A stretch of 64,000 nucleotides of DNA from Emydura subglobosa (lineage: Eukaryota > Chordata > Testudines > Chelidae): contig ML680055.1 in NCBI GenBank assembly GCA_007922225.1, positions 3,592,543 to 3,656,542 on the forward strand, in the 5' to 3' direction. Of this stretch, positions 24,716 to 36,110 are shown piece after piece (position 1 is the first letter of the stretch; every line of letters begins with the position of its first letter). The notes under the pieces are model-generated. The model did not search any database and was not told where the DNA came from. It worked only from the letters and a program-made list of their open reading frames with translations. The translations under genes were made by a program, and so were the position numbers.

Positions 24716-26814
24716 AATGTATTTAGTTAGCTCCTATTTTCATTCCCTGCATTATTGTCTTCTCTATTTAGAGAGAAACTGCTGCTAATGCCAGGGGCGA
24801 CTCTGGCAGTTTCCAGTCAGTGCCACACAGGGAGCAGGTAGTAGGACTCTCTGCTGAAGTTCTCCAGAGAACGCCTTCCTGTGGATGAAGCTGTACACAG
24901 TAGCTTCAGTGGCTAAGGGCTAGAGAGAGCAGCATCCCTTCTCTATTTGGTCTTTATTGCACTTTTTTTTTCCAGCTTCTAGAGAATATAATAAAAGCTG
25001 GTGTTTCACACGGTGGCTGAATAAATTGCTGCCACTGTGAAAGAAAATTTAACTTGCTTGGGAAATAAAGCCCCTCAGCCTCTACCTCTGGTCTTGCATC
25101 CAGAATCTCAGTACCTTTTCCATCCCTTAGCAGCATTTTACTGCCTATGGGCCTGATTCTCCTCTCACTTGCAGTGCGTGACTGAGGGGCAATTCCACTC
25201 CAGTGGGTGGCGTGACAACAGTGTCAAATTGGTAATAAAAGAAAAATTAGGCCCCATGGACTCCAAAAACCAGCTACTACTGAAAGAAGAAAAAGGGATG
25301 TTTTATAGTCTGGTGTTGCACAAGGAACTGAGAAAACCAGGGCTAGAAACCAATAAAGGGTGTTCCATGATTTCAGATGTTAGCAACCATAATAAATTCC
25401 AGATAATGTCGCTAAGTCAAATGGTGGATGGGTCTGTCTGTAAAACAAAATAAAAAAAAGTTTCTTTATCCAGTTATCTGTGTGATGAATAATGTCGGCC
25501 TGAACATCGCTAAAAGGATGAAGAGCTGATTTAAAGCAGACAACAAAACTCACGAAGCGAATCCATCCATCCAGGTTCCATGACAATATTCATTCCAATC
25601 TGATAACCAAGCAATTCTCCCTGACTGATCAATGCCAGCTTCTGCTGGTAACTTATCTAATTGCTGCTTTCAAACCCAGCAGATTATTTTTAATGAGAAT
25701 ACAACGTTTCCTCTCTCTCTCCAGCTTATTTGCACAAGGGCAGAAGAAAAAATTCATGTTTGAGTCACCTTAAACTAAAGAGATTGGTGTTGCCTTAAAA
25801 AATGCCCAAGGAGCCTGTTGAAAAGCTCCTTCAGAGTGTTTCATGGACTTAAAAACAATGTCCTACAAATTAGTCCTAAAGATTTCTTACGGTTGCTGTC
25901 GTCGCATTTCACTTAGAGGAATTATTAAAACCAATTGCTCTTTTTAATAAGGATTTTTTAATTTGGGGTCTGGCACCCCCTCCCATTTTACACTAGTTGC
26001 CTTGACTTCATTTGAGCCACTCCTGATTTATGCCAGTGCGCATGAGTAGAATCAGCCCTTTATGTGCAGATGATCATTAAAAATGGTTGGTTTATTTTAG
26101 TCATAGGCAGCTGGCCGAATCAGGAGCGATTCCGTTGAAGTTTCTTTCGTAACCCTCATTTCTGTGAATGGGTTTAATTTCTAGATCTCTAGAATGCTAG
26201 AATTTCCCTGCCTGGGTAAGGTTTTACACATCAAGGGACACCTGCCGACTTGCTTTTGCCCAATGCCCACTGGAAGAAGGAGCTATATTATAAGGATGTT
26301 TTCTTTGTACTGCAGGGGCCTCTAAAGGCCGTAATCAGACTCAAGGCCTCATTGTATCAGGTGCTGAATGGACACACAGTCAAATGTGAGACCTGCCCCA
26401 ATGAGTTTACAAACTGACTCCTCCTTCCTCAGGCCCTGTCCTTCCATCCTGGAAACACACATTGCCGGGCTCCAGAAGAGACCTGTAACTCTGCAGGCTC
26501 AGAAATTAGTTTACACTATGGGAGAAGGGTGGGTGGCAGCTAAGCAATACATTCTCTAGCTCCAGCTAATGGATAACTCCTCCGCACTATTGGATGGTGC
26601 CACGGCTTCTCCCACACCTTGAGTCCTGACTTGGGAACTCTAAGCTGGGAGCAGAGTGCAGATACTTTCTCTCGGAGTGTGCTCTAATATTTCTTTGGCA
26701 GTTGACATCATTGTCTGGCCTGATCCCATTTCCATGTAAAAAAACCAGAATACACTAAAAAAAAACAAAACACCTCCGTCTTCACAATAGTATTATTCTC
26801 AAAATAATTAAAAA
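24716..26814. other. Non-coding stretch with candidate conserved block
   Basis: Bases 25145-25215 and 25965-26060 carry short pieces with a ttgacttcatttgagccact-type core (see the palindromic family in findings). Bases 25650-25960 include ggaattattaaaaccaattg and ctctttttaataagga and are repeat-free as far as I can see. No gene. Confidence 0.4.
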
Positions 26815-27030
26815 TCAGTCTCCTAATAACACCTGGCTCCTATATGTAGTGCTCATAAGGCTGTAGAAAGGTCAGCATCATTATCCCTATTTTATGCATG
26901 GGGAAACTGAGGCAGAGAGCAGGGATATGACTTGTCCAATGTCACCCAGCAGGCTGGTGGCACAGTGGGGAATTGAATGCAGGTCTCCTGGGTCCCAGTC
27001 TACTGCACCATCCACTGGGCCATAGTCTTG
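26815..27030 (-). repeat. MIR-type SINE
   Basis: On plus it reads tatgcatggggaaactgagg, cagagagcagggatatgact, tgtccaatgtcacccagcag, aattgaatgcaggtctcctg and gcaccatccactgggcc, the reverse complement of the MIR core and tRNA-like head. Confidence 0.8.
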
Positions 27031-27184
27031 CTGTCTGAAAGACTCATACACAGGCCTGTACCAGTGGGGAGGGAGGTACTTAGTACTGATGGGCGATGGC
27101 AGTCGTGGTATACATTAAAGAGATGCAGTACTGTTTTTCTTTAGAGCAACAGCTACTTTTTACATTAAAAGCAAAGCAGGGCTC

Positions 27185-27870
27185 TGTAGGAGAAAATAAG
27201 AGCCTGAGACATGAGGCCTAGCCTAACAGGCCAGGTATGAGACCTGAGCTAAAGGTAATGGTCAAGCTGGTATAAAGCAAAATGAGCAGAAGTCAGGCTG
27301 TGAATGCTGGCAGGCTCACAGTAACTGGCGAGGACAGAGCTGGTGTAACAAACACACATTCCAAAGACGTGCTAGGCAAAAGTACGTTCCAGGAAGGTAC
27401 CAGGACATCCTAATACTCCAGAGATAACGAGGGCTCCCTGACCTCTCCAAATGACACTAGAATGGATAGAAATGTTTTGTTAATATGATGAATAGAGATG
27501 TTTTGACCGAACCACCCAGTACAAGGTAATGGGTGGTATCTTATCACGTCAAAGGGTGGTACCTTGCCGTGTCAGGGGCTGGCAACTGCACACGTCAGAG
27601 GGGCAATATACAACTTGTTTGTATCAATGTATAAAAAAGGGTCTCAGAGGAAGCATCTTTGTCTAGCCAAGTGAGGAACGGAAAGTCCCGCCATTTACTG
27701 AGCTGGTCCATTTTCAGGGGCACACAATATTAAGTGTACTTGTAGCATGCATAAGGCATTTTCTGTTGTGCTAGTTTGACAATAAACCTTGCCGGTTGCT
27801 TTCGCTGAGGAAAGGATCTTGGTCTTACTGAATAATTCGATTGTGGAGTGGTGTCTTGGTTACCTGCACA
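27185..27870 (+). mobile_element. ERV-type solo LTR
   Basis: Shows the layout of a retroviral LTR: start tgtaggagaaaataagagcc, long U3, TATA box tataaaaaa at 27630-27638, poly(A) signal AATAAA at 27781-27786, and a likely end at tacctgcaca. The TATA to poly(A) distance of about 150 bp suits an R region. No primer site or genes follow, so it is a solo LTR. Borders are approximate: I could not find a target duplication. Confidence 0.6.
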
Positions 27871-28085
27871 GAGCTGGGATAGCACACACACTGGGAGAAC
27901 ACACACACAACCAACAACTCACAACAGGCTCTAATTAATAAAATCAAGGTGCAGCTGATCTTCTTGATCATCTCCTCTCCCCCTAAGAGTGGAGTTTGGC
28001 AGTGAGAGGATATTAGCATCCAACACAAGCTGTCTCAGAAAGTTTCACTGCTGTATGGAGAGTGCAGGATCCATTTATTTTTCAC

Positions 28086-28400
28086 ATACAACATGAAGGC
28101 CGTGTCTACATGGTGATGTTGCATAGATATAGTATGTTTGTTCTAAATGCAACAATTTAACTATGTCAAACATAGTATATCCACAACTCCAACCATGCCG
28201 TTTTGTTATACTGGCTCTAAGTTACTTTCCTTGCTAATTATTGCATCTGCACTGCTCCGCACTCGTTCAAATTAATTGCTCACCATTCTGGACAGGTAGC
28301 TCATGCTGCTAGGTTCCATCACTTAGTTCTATGCTCTGTGATCTTTTTCACAGTGCATCGTGGGATGCCTACTCGAAACTACAGGAATTCTGAGACAGGC
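28086..28400. mobile_element. Short DNA-transposon-like element
   Basis: Opens ggccgtgtctacatggtgat, a TGTCTACA-type terminus shared by several short elements here. The inner part (gcatcgtgggatgcctactc) resembles the ZNF143-type motif discussed in findings. Ends uncertain. Confidence 0.4.
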
Positions 28401-29192
28401 TGTGAGTGTGTGTGAAATTAACAAACTCCCATGATTCTTCTCCTGGGAGTGAACCATGATCCGGTCACACCCTGGGATGCATCCTCAACACACAGTGTTA
28501 GCAAAGGTTTAGAAAGGCAGAGAGGATTAATTTTGTGACTCATCAAAATTTAAACTGAGATGCAGGGAAAGGAACTGAATGGATAACATTTCAGTGAATG
28601 AGATTAAAACAGAGGAGTCAATTACAAACTCCCTCAAAGGTAAAAGAGCACATTCTTAATTCTTATTTAATGGCAGAATGCCTTATACATATATCTCAAT
28701 TACTACTAAACCTGAAATCTTATCTAATATGTGCTTAAAAAGAAGCTGGAAGTTCTCCCCTTACATACATGGAAATAAACAACAGCTTATTAAATCTTAC
28801 TACTAATAAATCTTTTAAGAACAGTGTCCCATTTACTGGAGAAACTCTGCAAATAACAAGTCACACTTTTGCAAAAATAAATCCATCTTGACTTGCCTGG
28901 AAATGGACAAATGCATTTGAAATCGAAGTAATGCTTTCCCCAAAGCGTAAACTGTCTTAAACGTAGCAACCAACCAACCAACCTCCACACCCTTCCCACC
29001 CGAAGTTTAATCAGAACAAGCTTTCCCATTTTTCGAGTCAAATGCCCTTGGAGACGTTACATTTCCTGACAAATGCAGCACAAGACTCCTCAGCAGTAAC
29101 TTCAGCAAGGCTTGATTTAAGCTTCACTTGAGCAGATGTCTTGTGAAAGATGCTTCACAACAGTATCCGAAAGCTAAATGCTGGTTTTCTAA
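28401..29192. other. Non-coding stretch
   Basis: No repeat or gene recognised. A (ccaa)n run lies at 28970-28983. Confidence 0.45.
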
Positions 29193-29490
29193 GGGCATGT
29201 CGACACTGCAGCTGTGTCTCTGGCACAGTTACAGCTCTGCAGCTGTAGCATGGTAGTGCTGTCGTGTAGATGCTCCCTACATGAGCGGCAAGGGTTTTTC
29301 CATTGATGTTGTCAATCCATCTCTCCGAGAGGTGGCAGCTAGATAGATGGAAGAATTCATCTGTTCACCTAACCGTATCTACACTGTGGCTTAGGTTGAT
29401 CTAACTAGTTGCTCAGGATGTGAAAATTTTCACAAACCTGAGCAGTTTACCTAGGTCCATCTAATTTTTAAGTGTAAATGTACCAAATGT
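29193..29490 (+). mobile_element. MITE of the gtctacac-terminus group
   Basis: Starts gggcatgtcgacactgcagc and carries tctctccgagaggtggcagc, ggcttaggttgatctaacta and gaaaattttcacaaacctga, and its 3' end (aagtgtaaatgtacc) is the degraded inverse of its start. The same element is at 46815-47080 (reverse) and partly at 32700-32875. Confidence 0.7.
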
Positions 29491-29529
29491 ATAGGGCACC
29501 AAATGTATAGGGCAGAGAAGTCTTTGTGA

Positions 29530-29700
29530 GGTCATGGAATCATAAATGTTAGAGATGGGAAATACCTATGAGACCAGCCTGCGCCTCGCCATATATTCGC
29601 TAGCGCTTTGTCCCGTCTGGTTTTAAATGTTCCTAACCCTGGGGGTTCCTGTTATTTTCCTTGGGAGACCATTTGTCATCCTAATAGTTCTTATGGTTGT
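29530..29700 (-). mobile_element. CR1-type LINE 3' remnant
   Basis: On plus it begins atggaatcataaatgttagagatggg, the reverse of a CR1 3' tail, followed by a body with ggttttaaatgttcctaacc and ttgggagaccatttgtc typical of antisense CR1. Strongly decayed. Confidence 0.55.
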
Positions 29701-30139
29701 GGAGAAAAACTGGCCAGCTGGCTTCTGTCATGTGGGGAGGCCCCATATCAGTCACATTCCTCTCTGGGAGTTTTGCAGACTGATTTTCAAAAGTGCTAAG
29801 TGCCCCAAATCTACAGTCAAAATCAATGGGCTGTGTGTGCTCGGTGGCTCTGAAAAATCAGGATCTTGCTGCCTCGTATTTTATGACAGTACTGCTCCTA
29901 CTGAAAGGAGAATCCCAGAAGGAGAATCCCAGAAGGAAATATTGACTGGCTTGTGCCAGGAGCCTTTTCACACTCCTTGCACACCTCTACGCAGAAACCA
30001 GCTCCAAATGGATTGTACAAACTGATTTGAGCTTTTTTTAGATTTCATTGGACTATCAACAACCTCAAAGAAAGGAAGGTGCAATGGAAACAAGATTCTT
30101 CCCAGACTCCATAATGGCAGACAAAGCTAGATATTAGAA
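29701..30139. other. Non-coding stretch with a palindromic short repeat
   Basis: Bases 29775-29875 run from gattttcaaaagtgctaagt through caaaatcaatgggctgtgt to ctctgaaaaatcaggatctt, an imperfect palindrome that also occurs at 42260-42345. A 14-bp unit (ggagaatcccagaa) is doubled at 29907-29934. The plus-strand ORF over 29627-30025 has no domain and crosses the LINE remnant. Confidence 0.5.
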
Positions 30140-30570
30140 GTCATCAAAATTTTTCTGACGGAAAGTTTTTCCATTGGAAAAATGCCGTTAAGTTGAACTT
30201 GAAATGTTTCACGAAAACACGTTGACTATGATGAAATTTTGTTAGTGTTTTGATGATGTTGCAACATTCCAACATTATCAGAATAGCATCTTTCAACTTT
30301 TCATTGCGAAACGAATTTTCGGTGCAAAATTGTATTTTAGTTGATAAACGATGATACAAAATAAAATAAACAAAGTTTTAAAAAGTCAAAATCAAAATGA
30401 AATGCTTTGACTGTATTGAAACAGAACGTAATAATCAATGCAAAATGCCATTTTCCCCATTAGTGCCAAAGTTGGTTTTGTTCCAATTCTGAATTCCTTT
30501 TATTTTTCTAAATTTTGAAAATTTTCTGAGAATGGAATTTCTGGTGTTTGACCTGCTCTAGTTAATATGT
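30140..30570. mobile_element. A/T-rich short element, family T
   Basis: From aatttttctgacggaaagtt to ctggtgtttgacctgctcta. Interior full of ttttgat, aaaatgaaatg and ttttccat words as in other copies; the final ctgctcta matches the agctcta end. Family T, superfamily unknown. Confidence 0.5.
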
Positions 30571-31609
30571 ACAGACAGTGAGGGAGGGGAGCACACTGAC
30601 TTCTCTTTAGGAACATGGCAACAAGAGCATTCTGCCTCCATGGTTGGGAATGCTGTGTTGCCCCAAACTGGGTACAACTGAGTCCTCTGAAGAAGTAACC
30701 TGCATTTTAAAGGCTCTCAGAATTTTATGACTTTCTTGGATACGTACTGTCTATATCAGCTCTATATCGGAGCTGTCTCAGAGCTAATCTGTGTCAGATT
30801 GATGGCCTTACTGCATTTCCTGCATCCATCATATGACATCATATTACACACAAAAAACCTACCTTAACTGAATGTTAAGGTTGCAAAGTCAAGCACTCAA
30901 AAGTTAGGAAATGCCAGCATTAAGATTGCGCATGCAACCTTATTTTAGCCCCCTTGTGTTATGATACAGTCTTTTATTACACTATCACATATTATGTGCT
31001 CCATAGGATTACTGCCTTATTCAGTGCACAGGACAGACCTGCCTTTGGGATCAGTCAGAGTTGCGTAGGGAATGAGGTTGTTTGAGGCCTTGAAGGGAAA
31101 AGGATTCCTCCCCCATGTCTCCTCACACCCACCCTTTTGTCCCCTGTTATTCAGACTGAGTACAGGACATAGAACTTGCCTCTAGAAACCATGCCTTATG
31201 TTCTTTCTTTCTTTCCAGAGCGATGCAGATTTGCTGCAGAAAGCCAGTTACACGGCTGGTTTGTGCCCTGTCTCATTTTTAGAATGTGTCATGGGGCCCT
31301 GACTTCGAAATGATCCCATCACAGATTGCCAGTTAAAGGGTAACCAAAGTGGAAAAAACATTCTGATGAGCAGAGATCAATATACTGGGTGTAGTCATTC
31401 AAGGTGCTTCTAACCTTGACAGAGTCACTGGAGTGAGCCCTTGCACATTTCACATGCTGCCACTCTCGCAGATTTAATCTTGTGCTTGTCACATGGAAAG
31501 CCAGTTTGTACTTCTGCAGCAGTGCCACGGTGTGTGATAGCACATTCTAGGAGATACAGAATTCCCTGACTGATGCAAGAAAGAGGAAAGACAACTATTT
31601 TCTTAATAT
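30571..31609. other. Non-coding stretch without recognised features
   Basis: An acceptor-like ttctttctttctttccag sits at 31202-31219, but the following sequence has no convincing exon, so no gene is called. Confidence 0.45.
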
Positions 31610-32345
31610 TAGAACTGAGCAAGATACAGAATTTCTATCAGTGGGATATTCTGACATTTCAACATTTGGTTTTGTTCCAAATTAGGACGAAAAATTGAAA
31701 TTTTGGGGTAATGGAAATTTAAAAAAAAAATCATTTGGAAATGTCAAAATGGTTGGTTTTGAAATTTTCAATCAAAATGCAACATCCTGACATTTGCAAA
31801 TTGAAATGTTTCATTTGGTTTATTAAACTGACCAAAACTCATCACTTCATGTCGGTTCAGTTCAATATTAACTGCATTTGCCCACTGTGGTGCATTGCAT
31901 CATGGAAGTTGTAGTTCCAGAACCTTATACTTCCATTCTCCACTATGGCCAAAGCTTCCTGGCTGCACTAGATCTCCTATGATGCGTCACGCAGCGCTTG
32001 GCCTGAGGGAAATCTGCATTGCATTATGGGACATGTAGTCCTTTAGGGACCTTGGCTTGTAGTAGACAATTGGGGCACAAATTATAATTCCCATAAGGCA
32101 ATGTGCTGACAGGGGAATGTAGTTTAATGCTTTATTGAACTGATTTTAAACAAAACATTTTGCGTGAGTTCAACAAAACAATATATTTCAATTTGGGTTG
32201 ATCCAACCTGAAATGAAATGTTTCATTTTGATTTTCCTGAAGGAAAATTAACAGTGTTCGGCAAAAATCAAGATTTTCCTCACTGAATATTTTGATTGTG
32301 TAGAAACTGTATGTTTTGTTGGAAAATTCTCAATCAGCTCTAATT
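31610..32345. mobile_element. A/T-rich family T element with inserted core
   Basis: Ends resemble family T (agaactgagcaagatacaga ... ttctcaatcagctctaatta). Its centre, 31880-32110, is different: three copies of a ZNF143-like word (31897-31916, 32021-32040, and reversed at 32082-32101). Either a subfamily with its own core or a second element nested inside. Confidence 0.5.
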
Positions 32346-32434
32346 AATACATTTACCGCAAATCTCTTTCTGCTAGTCGGACTGCAGTCTGCTTTTCCTC
32401 TTCCTCCCCATTGCTTGTGATTTTTGTCTTTGGA

Positions 32435-32690
32435 AATAGGCAGTGGAGAGGCAAAGAGCCTTGAGATCATGCTACAAAGACTTGAGAGCTCTCGGTTCAA
32501 TTCCCTCCTCTGTCCCAAGCTTCCTGGGTGAGCTTCTCCGTGCCTCCATTCCCCCTTCTGTACCAATGGATATAATAATACTTCCTTGGAGTGTTCAGTC
32601 TGTAAGCTCTTTGGGGCAGGGAGTGGCCTCTTGCTATGTCTATGTACAATGGGACACTGGTTGTGACTGCTCAGTCAAGGTGACATAGCA
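32435..32690 (+). repeat. MIR-type SINE
   Basis: Order: gctctcggttcaattccctc (B-box-like ggttcaattcc), ctctgtcccaagcttcctgg, gtgcctccattcccccttct, gtaccaatggatataataat, and tgtaagctctttggggcagg at the 3' end. Confidence 0.75.
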
Positions 32691-32699
32691 ACATAAAAT

Positions 32700-32875
32700 T
32701 GGGATTTTGAAAACAGTTAGGATAGCTGGATTGATGAAAGAATCCTGTTGACCTAGCTGCATCTACACTGAGGATTAGGTGATCCTAACTACATTGTACA
32801 GAGTGTGAATTTTTTCACAAGCATGAGCAATATAGCTAGGTTGACCTAACTTTTCAGGATAAACCAGGCCGAATT
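32700..32875 (+). mobile_element. MITE fragment, gtctacac-terminus group
   Basis: Shares gacctagctgcatctacact, gaattttttcacaagcatga and gctaggttgacctaactttt with the 29193-29490 element; its 5' part is missing. Confidence 0.6.
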
Positions 32876-33019
32876 CCTCTGAAGCTTCATGAAAAATATG
32901 AGTCAAAATGAATAACAAAGATGGGAAATTAAGAGTCCCACTGAAAGTACGCATGGATTACATTTTTTCTATTTGTCTGTGTTACTTATTTGGTCTGCAG
33001 TATTGTAGTATCCGGACAA

Positions 33020-33205
33020 TTTTTAATGTGTTTAGCCTCAGAATACCCCTATCAAGCAAGGCAGTGCGGTTATCCCCATTTTACAGATGGGAGTTGAGAC
33101 ACAGAAAGGCCAAGACTTGCCAAAGTTCACAGAGGAAGCCTGCAGAAAAGCAGGGACTTGAACCCCAGTCTGCCAAGTTAGTGCCTTAACACCAGCATCA
33201 TTCTC
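33020..33205 (-). repeat. MIR-type SINE
   Basis: On plus: ggttatccccattttacaga, gagttgagacacagaaaggc, caagacttgccaaagttcac, gggacttgaaccccagtctg: the reverse of the MIR core and head, with an intact-looking B-box complement at about 33157-33168. Confidence 0.8.
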
Positions 33206-33314
33206 CTTCTGCTTCACAGAGTAGCTAAGCTAGATGCCTGCAGCCCAGCCTGCCCACGTGCAACAGGAGAGTCAGTTGTCTTTCTGCCATTACAGGAATG
33301 TCCTCCTACCCTTC

Positions 33315-34421
33315 TGTGACGTTCCCCTCTGCAATCTGGACTGGTGAATAGCTGTGTCACCCCAATCCCTCACTCCTGGAACCCGTCTTGCACTTGCTTT
33401 GCTGTATGAACCCCCACTCCTGGGTCCGCCCACGCACAACCTTCTGCAAGCAAGCTTCTCTCAACTCAGTGAGTGAGTGCTTCTGGCCAGCCTCTCCCAG
33501 GATTATGCAATAGAATGACCCCAACAAACAGCCCCAGTCCCAGATGGAGCCCTGGTAACTTCCACCTTACAATGTTCAGTGCTGCCCACTGAACACTGCA
33601 AGCTCATATTCAGTTCATCAATTTATAAAATAAATTGATATGCACCAGCTCAGTCACTTTGAATGGTGTTTCTACACACCTTAAACCACATGCACTGTTT
33701 TAGATAAAGCAAACAAACAAATGTATTGAGTACAGAAAGATTTTAAGTGATTACACGTCAGAGGAAAGCAGGTCAGATTCGATCAAAAAGAAATAAAAAG
33801 CAAATTGCATTCTAAACTAAGCTTAACACTTTCAGCAACCAGACAGTCTTAGGTGATTCTCACCACGGGCTGGCTCCTTAGCCTCCAACCAGACTCTCCC
33901 CCTGTGATCAATGCTTCAGTTGCTTGATGTTGTTTGTAGATGGGAGTGGAAGAGAGAGAGATTGCAAAATATCTCTCCTTTTTAACATGTTTCTTCACCC
34001 CCCTCTCCAGGGTCAGGTGACAAACAGTGTCCGTGTATGGCCCCCTCCAACCCCTGAGTCACATGAACATCCCCTTATGGATGCTTAGGCTAGTCCACTA
34101 TTCCTGGAAGAGCTAGTTTGTTTGATTCATGCCTCAGTGAGGCATGAACTACCTCTATGCTCTTGGAGGGTTTTGCCTGAATCTGCTTCAAGCCATGAGA
34201 CACATGTTTGGGAAAATTACATAGCAAAGTCACATAACCATACACATGATGTTGCAACAAACATATCACTGTAACAATAATGTTCAGCATGTCAGGAGCA
34301 GTCCAGAAATATCTTACATGACATACTTTGCATTAAACAATACACAATTACACTATAAGGGTGAACATGAATGATATGCAATCACATTAAAAGAGTGTAC
34401 GTAGGGTTGCAGTGTGTCACA
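33315..34421 (-). mobile_element. LTR family B, complete solo LTR with target duplication
   Basis: On plus it begins tgtgacgttcccctctgcaa and ends gcagtgtgtcaca. Read on minus it is tgtgacacactgc ... ggaacgtcaca, so the termini are TG...CA with a short inverted tgtgac/gtcaca. It is flanked by cttc at 33311-33314 and cttc at 34422-34425, a 4-bp direct repeat fitting a retroviral-type integration. 1107 bp, no internal genes: a solo LTR left by recombination. Best-bounded copy of family B. Confidence 0.75.
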
Positions 34422-34790
34422 CTTCCTTAGTGTGTAAGCGCTTCCGGCCTGGGGTTGTGTCTTTTGTGTGTTGGGCCAGTCTTGGGCCCTGGAGGTGGCT
34501 ACTGCAGTATGCCATATAAACATATCATCACAACAATGATACTGCCTTTTCCTGTGGAAGCATGTTTGCATTCTCTCTCTGAACTTCTGCTGTCCATTTG
34601 GAAGCAGACCACTTCATCCCAACCCACAGGGAATGGGGCTAAACACAGAGGAAAGCTGTGTGCCAGTTCTGCTCTGGTTTTCCAAATGTACAGGATATTT
34701 GAGACATAAGTTAGCCACACTGAACAGCCTTTCAAGTGCCATGACTACATGGGGCTGCCAAGATCACTTTTTTTTTTTTGGAGTAGACAT

Positions 34791-35417
34791 TGTCACGCTG
34801 TCTGGAGTGGCTCGCAACCGTCAGTGCCTGCCTGAGGACAGACTGTCCAGAAGCAGGGCAGAGACACTGTGTGTTCTATGCTTAGATTTCACCAACGCAG
34901 TAATGAGTGGTAACTCCTGGAGCACAGCAGTCAGAAACATCGAGTCACATACAGTCCCCTTGGGCGTTCCAGTCTATCGTGTCACCCAGGCAAGCTAGAC
35001 TTAGTGATAGATGGTCACTCTACACCAAAGATCACAAAATATTCAGGTTGCTCCCAGTCCCAAGAGACCAGTCGCTTACCCCAGGTTAATTTGTATCTCA
35101 CATTTCACACAAAGGACAATGCTTGTAGTCAATCCTATAATATTTATTAACTAAGAAGAGAAATGAGAGCCACTACAAGGTTAAAGCAGGCAGACATATT
35201 TCCACACATGAGTTACGATCTATGATTTCAAAAGGTGACAGAGTTGCAGTAATTTGTCAGCTCTGAATGTCTTTTAGGACTAACCCAGGTTGACTCTGTG
35301 GATCTCTGCTTCTGTTTTGTGGCTCCGGGCCTGTGAGAGTCCAAAGAGAAAAAGAGAAACATTTTCTTGTCAACTATTTTTATTTGCTTTGTCCAGAATT
35401 CAAGCTGATGGGAGGGT
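34791..35417 (-). mobile_element. LTR family A, 5'-truncated copy
   Basis: On plus it begins tgtcacgctgtctggagtgg (reverse of the family A 3' end) and runs collinearly with 54942-55640 as far as aattcaagctgatggga. There family A stops abruptly and a CR1 piece follows. The ORF over 34633-34998 crosses its border and is not a gene. Confidence 0.65.
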
Positions 35418-35490
35418 CAAGAAGCCCTGTAACGGGTTATCTAGGGAGGTGGTGGAATCTCCATCTTTAGAGGTTTTTAAGGTCTGGCTT
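35418..35490 (+). mobile_element. CR1 ORF2 C-terminal/3' fragment
   Basis: Bases 35430-35488 (gggttatctagggaggtggt ... gaggtttttaaggtctggct) match the CR1 copy at 61480-61537 almost base for base. Both ends are truncated: family A LTR on one side and a MIR piece on the other. Confidence 0.8.
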
Positions 35491-36110
35491 GTTTCAGTTA
35501 CCCATTTGTGAAATGAAGCTAGTTGCACTACAGCTAGTTGGGGATTTTTTGACAAAACCATTTTTGTTGTGGGAAAATGCTGATTCCTCAAAACCAAAGG
35601 CTGTTGTGCAAACATGCCAGTCTGATGAAAGTTTTGGGCAGATTTCTCAGGTTGGAATTCCTCAGACGGAATCTCAAATGCAATGTCTAATCAAAACCAG
35701 AGGAAGAAATTAAAAAAGGGGAGAGAAAGTGGCCAACCCACTCCAGAGCAGCCAGGTGGTTAGAAAGCTCACCTGCCATGTGGGTGCCCCATATCTGCCA
35801 CATATCAGGGATTGAATGTGAGTCTCCCATTTCTCAGATGAATGCTCTGACTGCCAGCCTTTGGGGGGCTCATGCTGGTTGTGGTTTTGTTTGGGAGCAG
35901 GGATTAGAGAGGAGGCATTGAAAAAAATGCGAAAGGTTTAATTTTCACCTTGATGTAGAATGGGGGAAAGTTCCGAAATCTCAAACATTTTCAAGGGATA
36001 GAAAAACTGGTTCCTGCCCATCTCAAAAGAGCTCTTTCCTATGTCATAGCAGGGTTGTGAGGATACATAGCTTAAAGATTGTGAGGTATTTGTACCCTCT
36101 GGTAAAGGGG
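35488..36110 (+). repeat. MIR-type SINE split by a family T element
   Basis: MIR text gtttcagttacccatttgtg stands at 35488-35515 and its continuation tgtcatagcagggttgtgag ... gattgtgaggtattt at 36041-36092. The gap is filled by the A/T-rich element listed next. The 5' head of the MIR is missing next to the CR1 piece. Confidence 0.6.
35525..36030. mobile_element. Family T element with inverted tRNA-like core
   Basis: Termini ctagttggggattttttgac and ctggttcctgcccatct fit family T. In the middle, 35755-35785 (aggtggttagaaagctcacc) and 35820-35862 (tctcagatgaatgctctgac, reverse) form an imperfect inverted pair that looks like two tRNA-like halves facing each other (gtggttaga...gctcac). It could fold as a long hairpin. 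Confidence 0.5.

Noticed and set aside
29627..30025. 132-residue plus-strand ORF
   Set aside because: Crosses a CR1-type remnant and a palindromic short repeat; no domain.
31200..31262. Possible splice acceptor and short exon
   Set aside because: Acceptor-like pyrimidine tract is a (ttct)n run and no conserved exon or partner could be found.
34633..34998. 121-residue plus-strand ORF
   Set aside because: Runs from unrecognised sequence into the reverse strand of LTR family A; no coding support.
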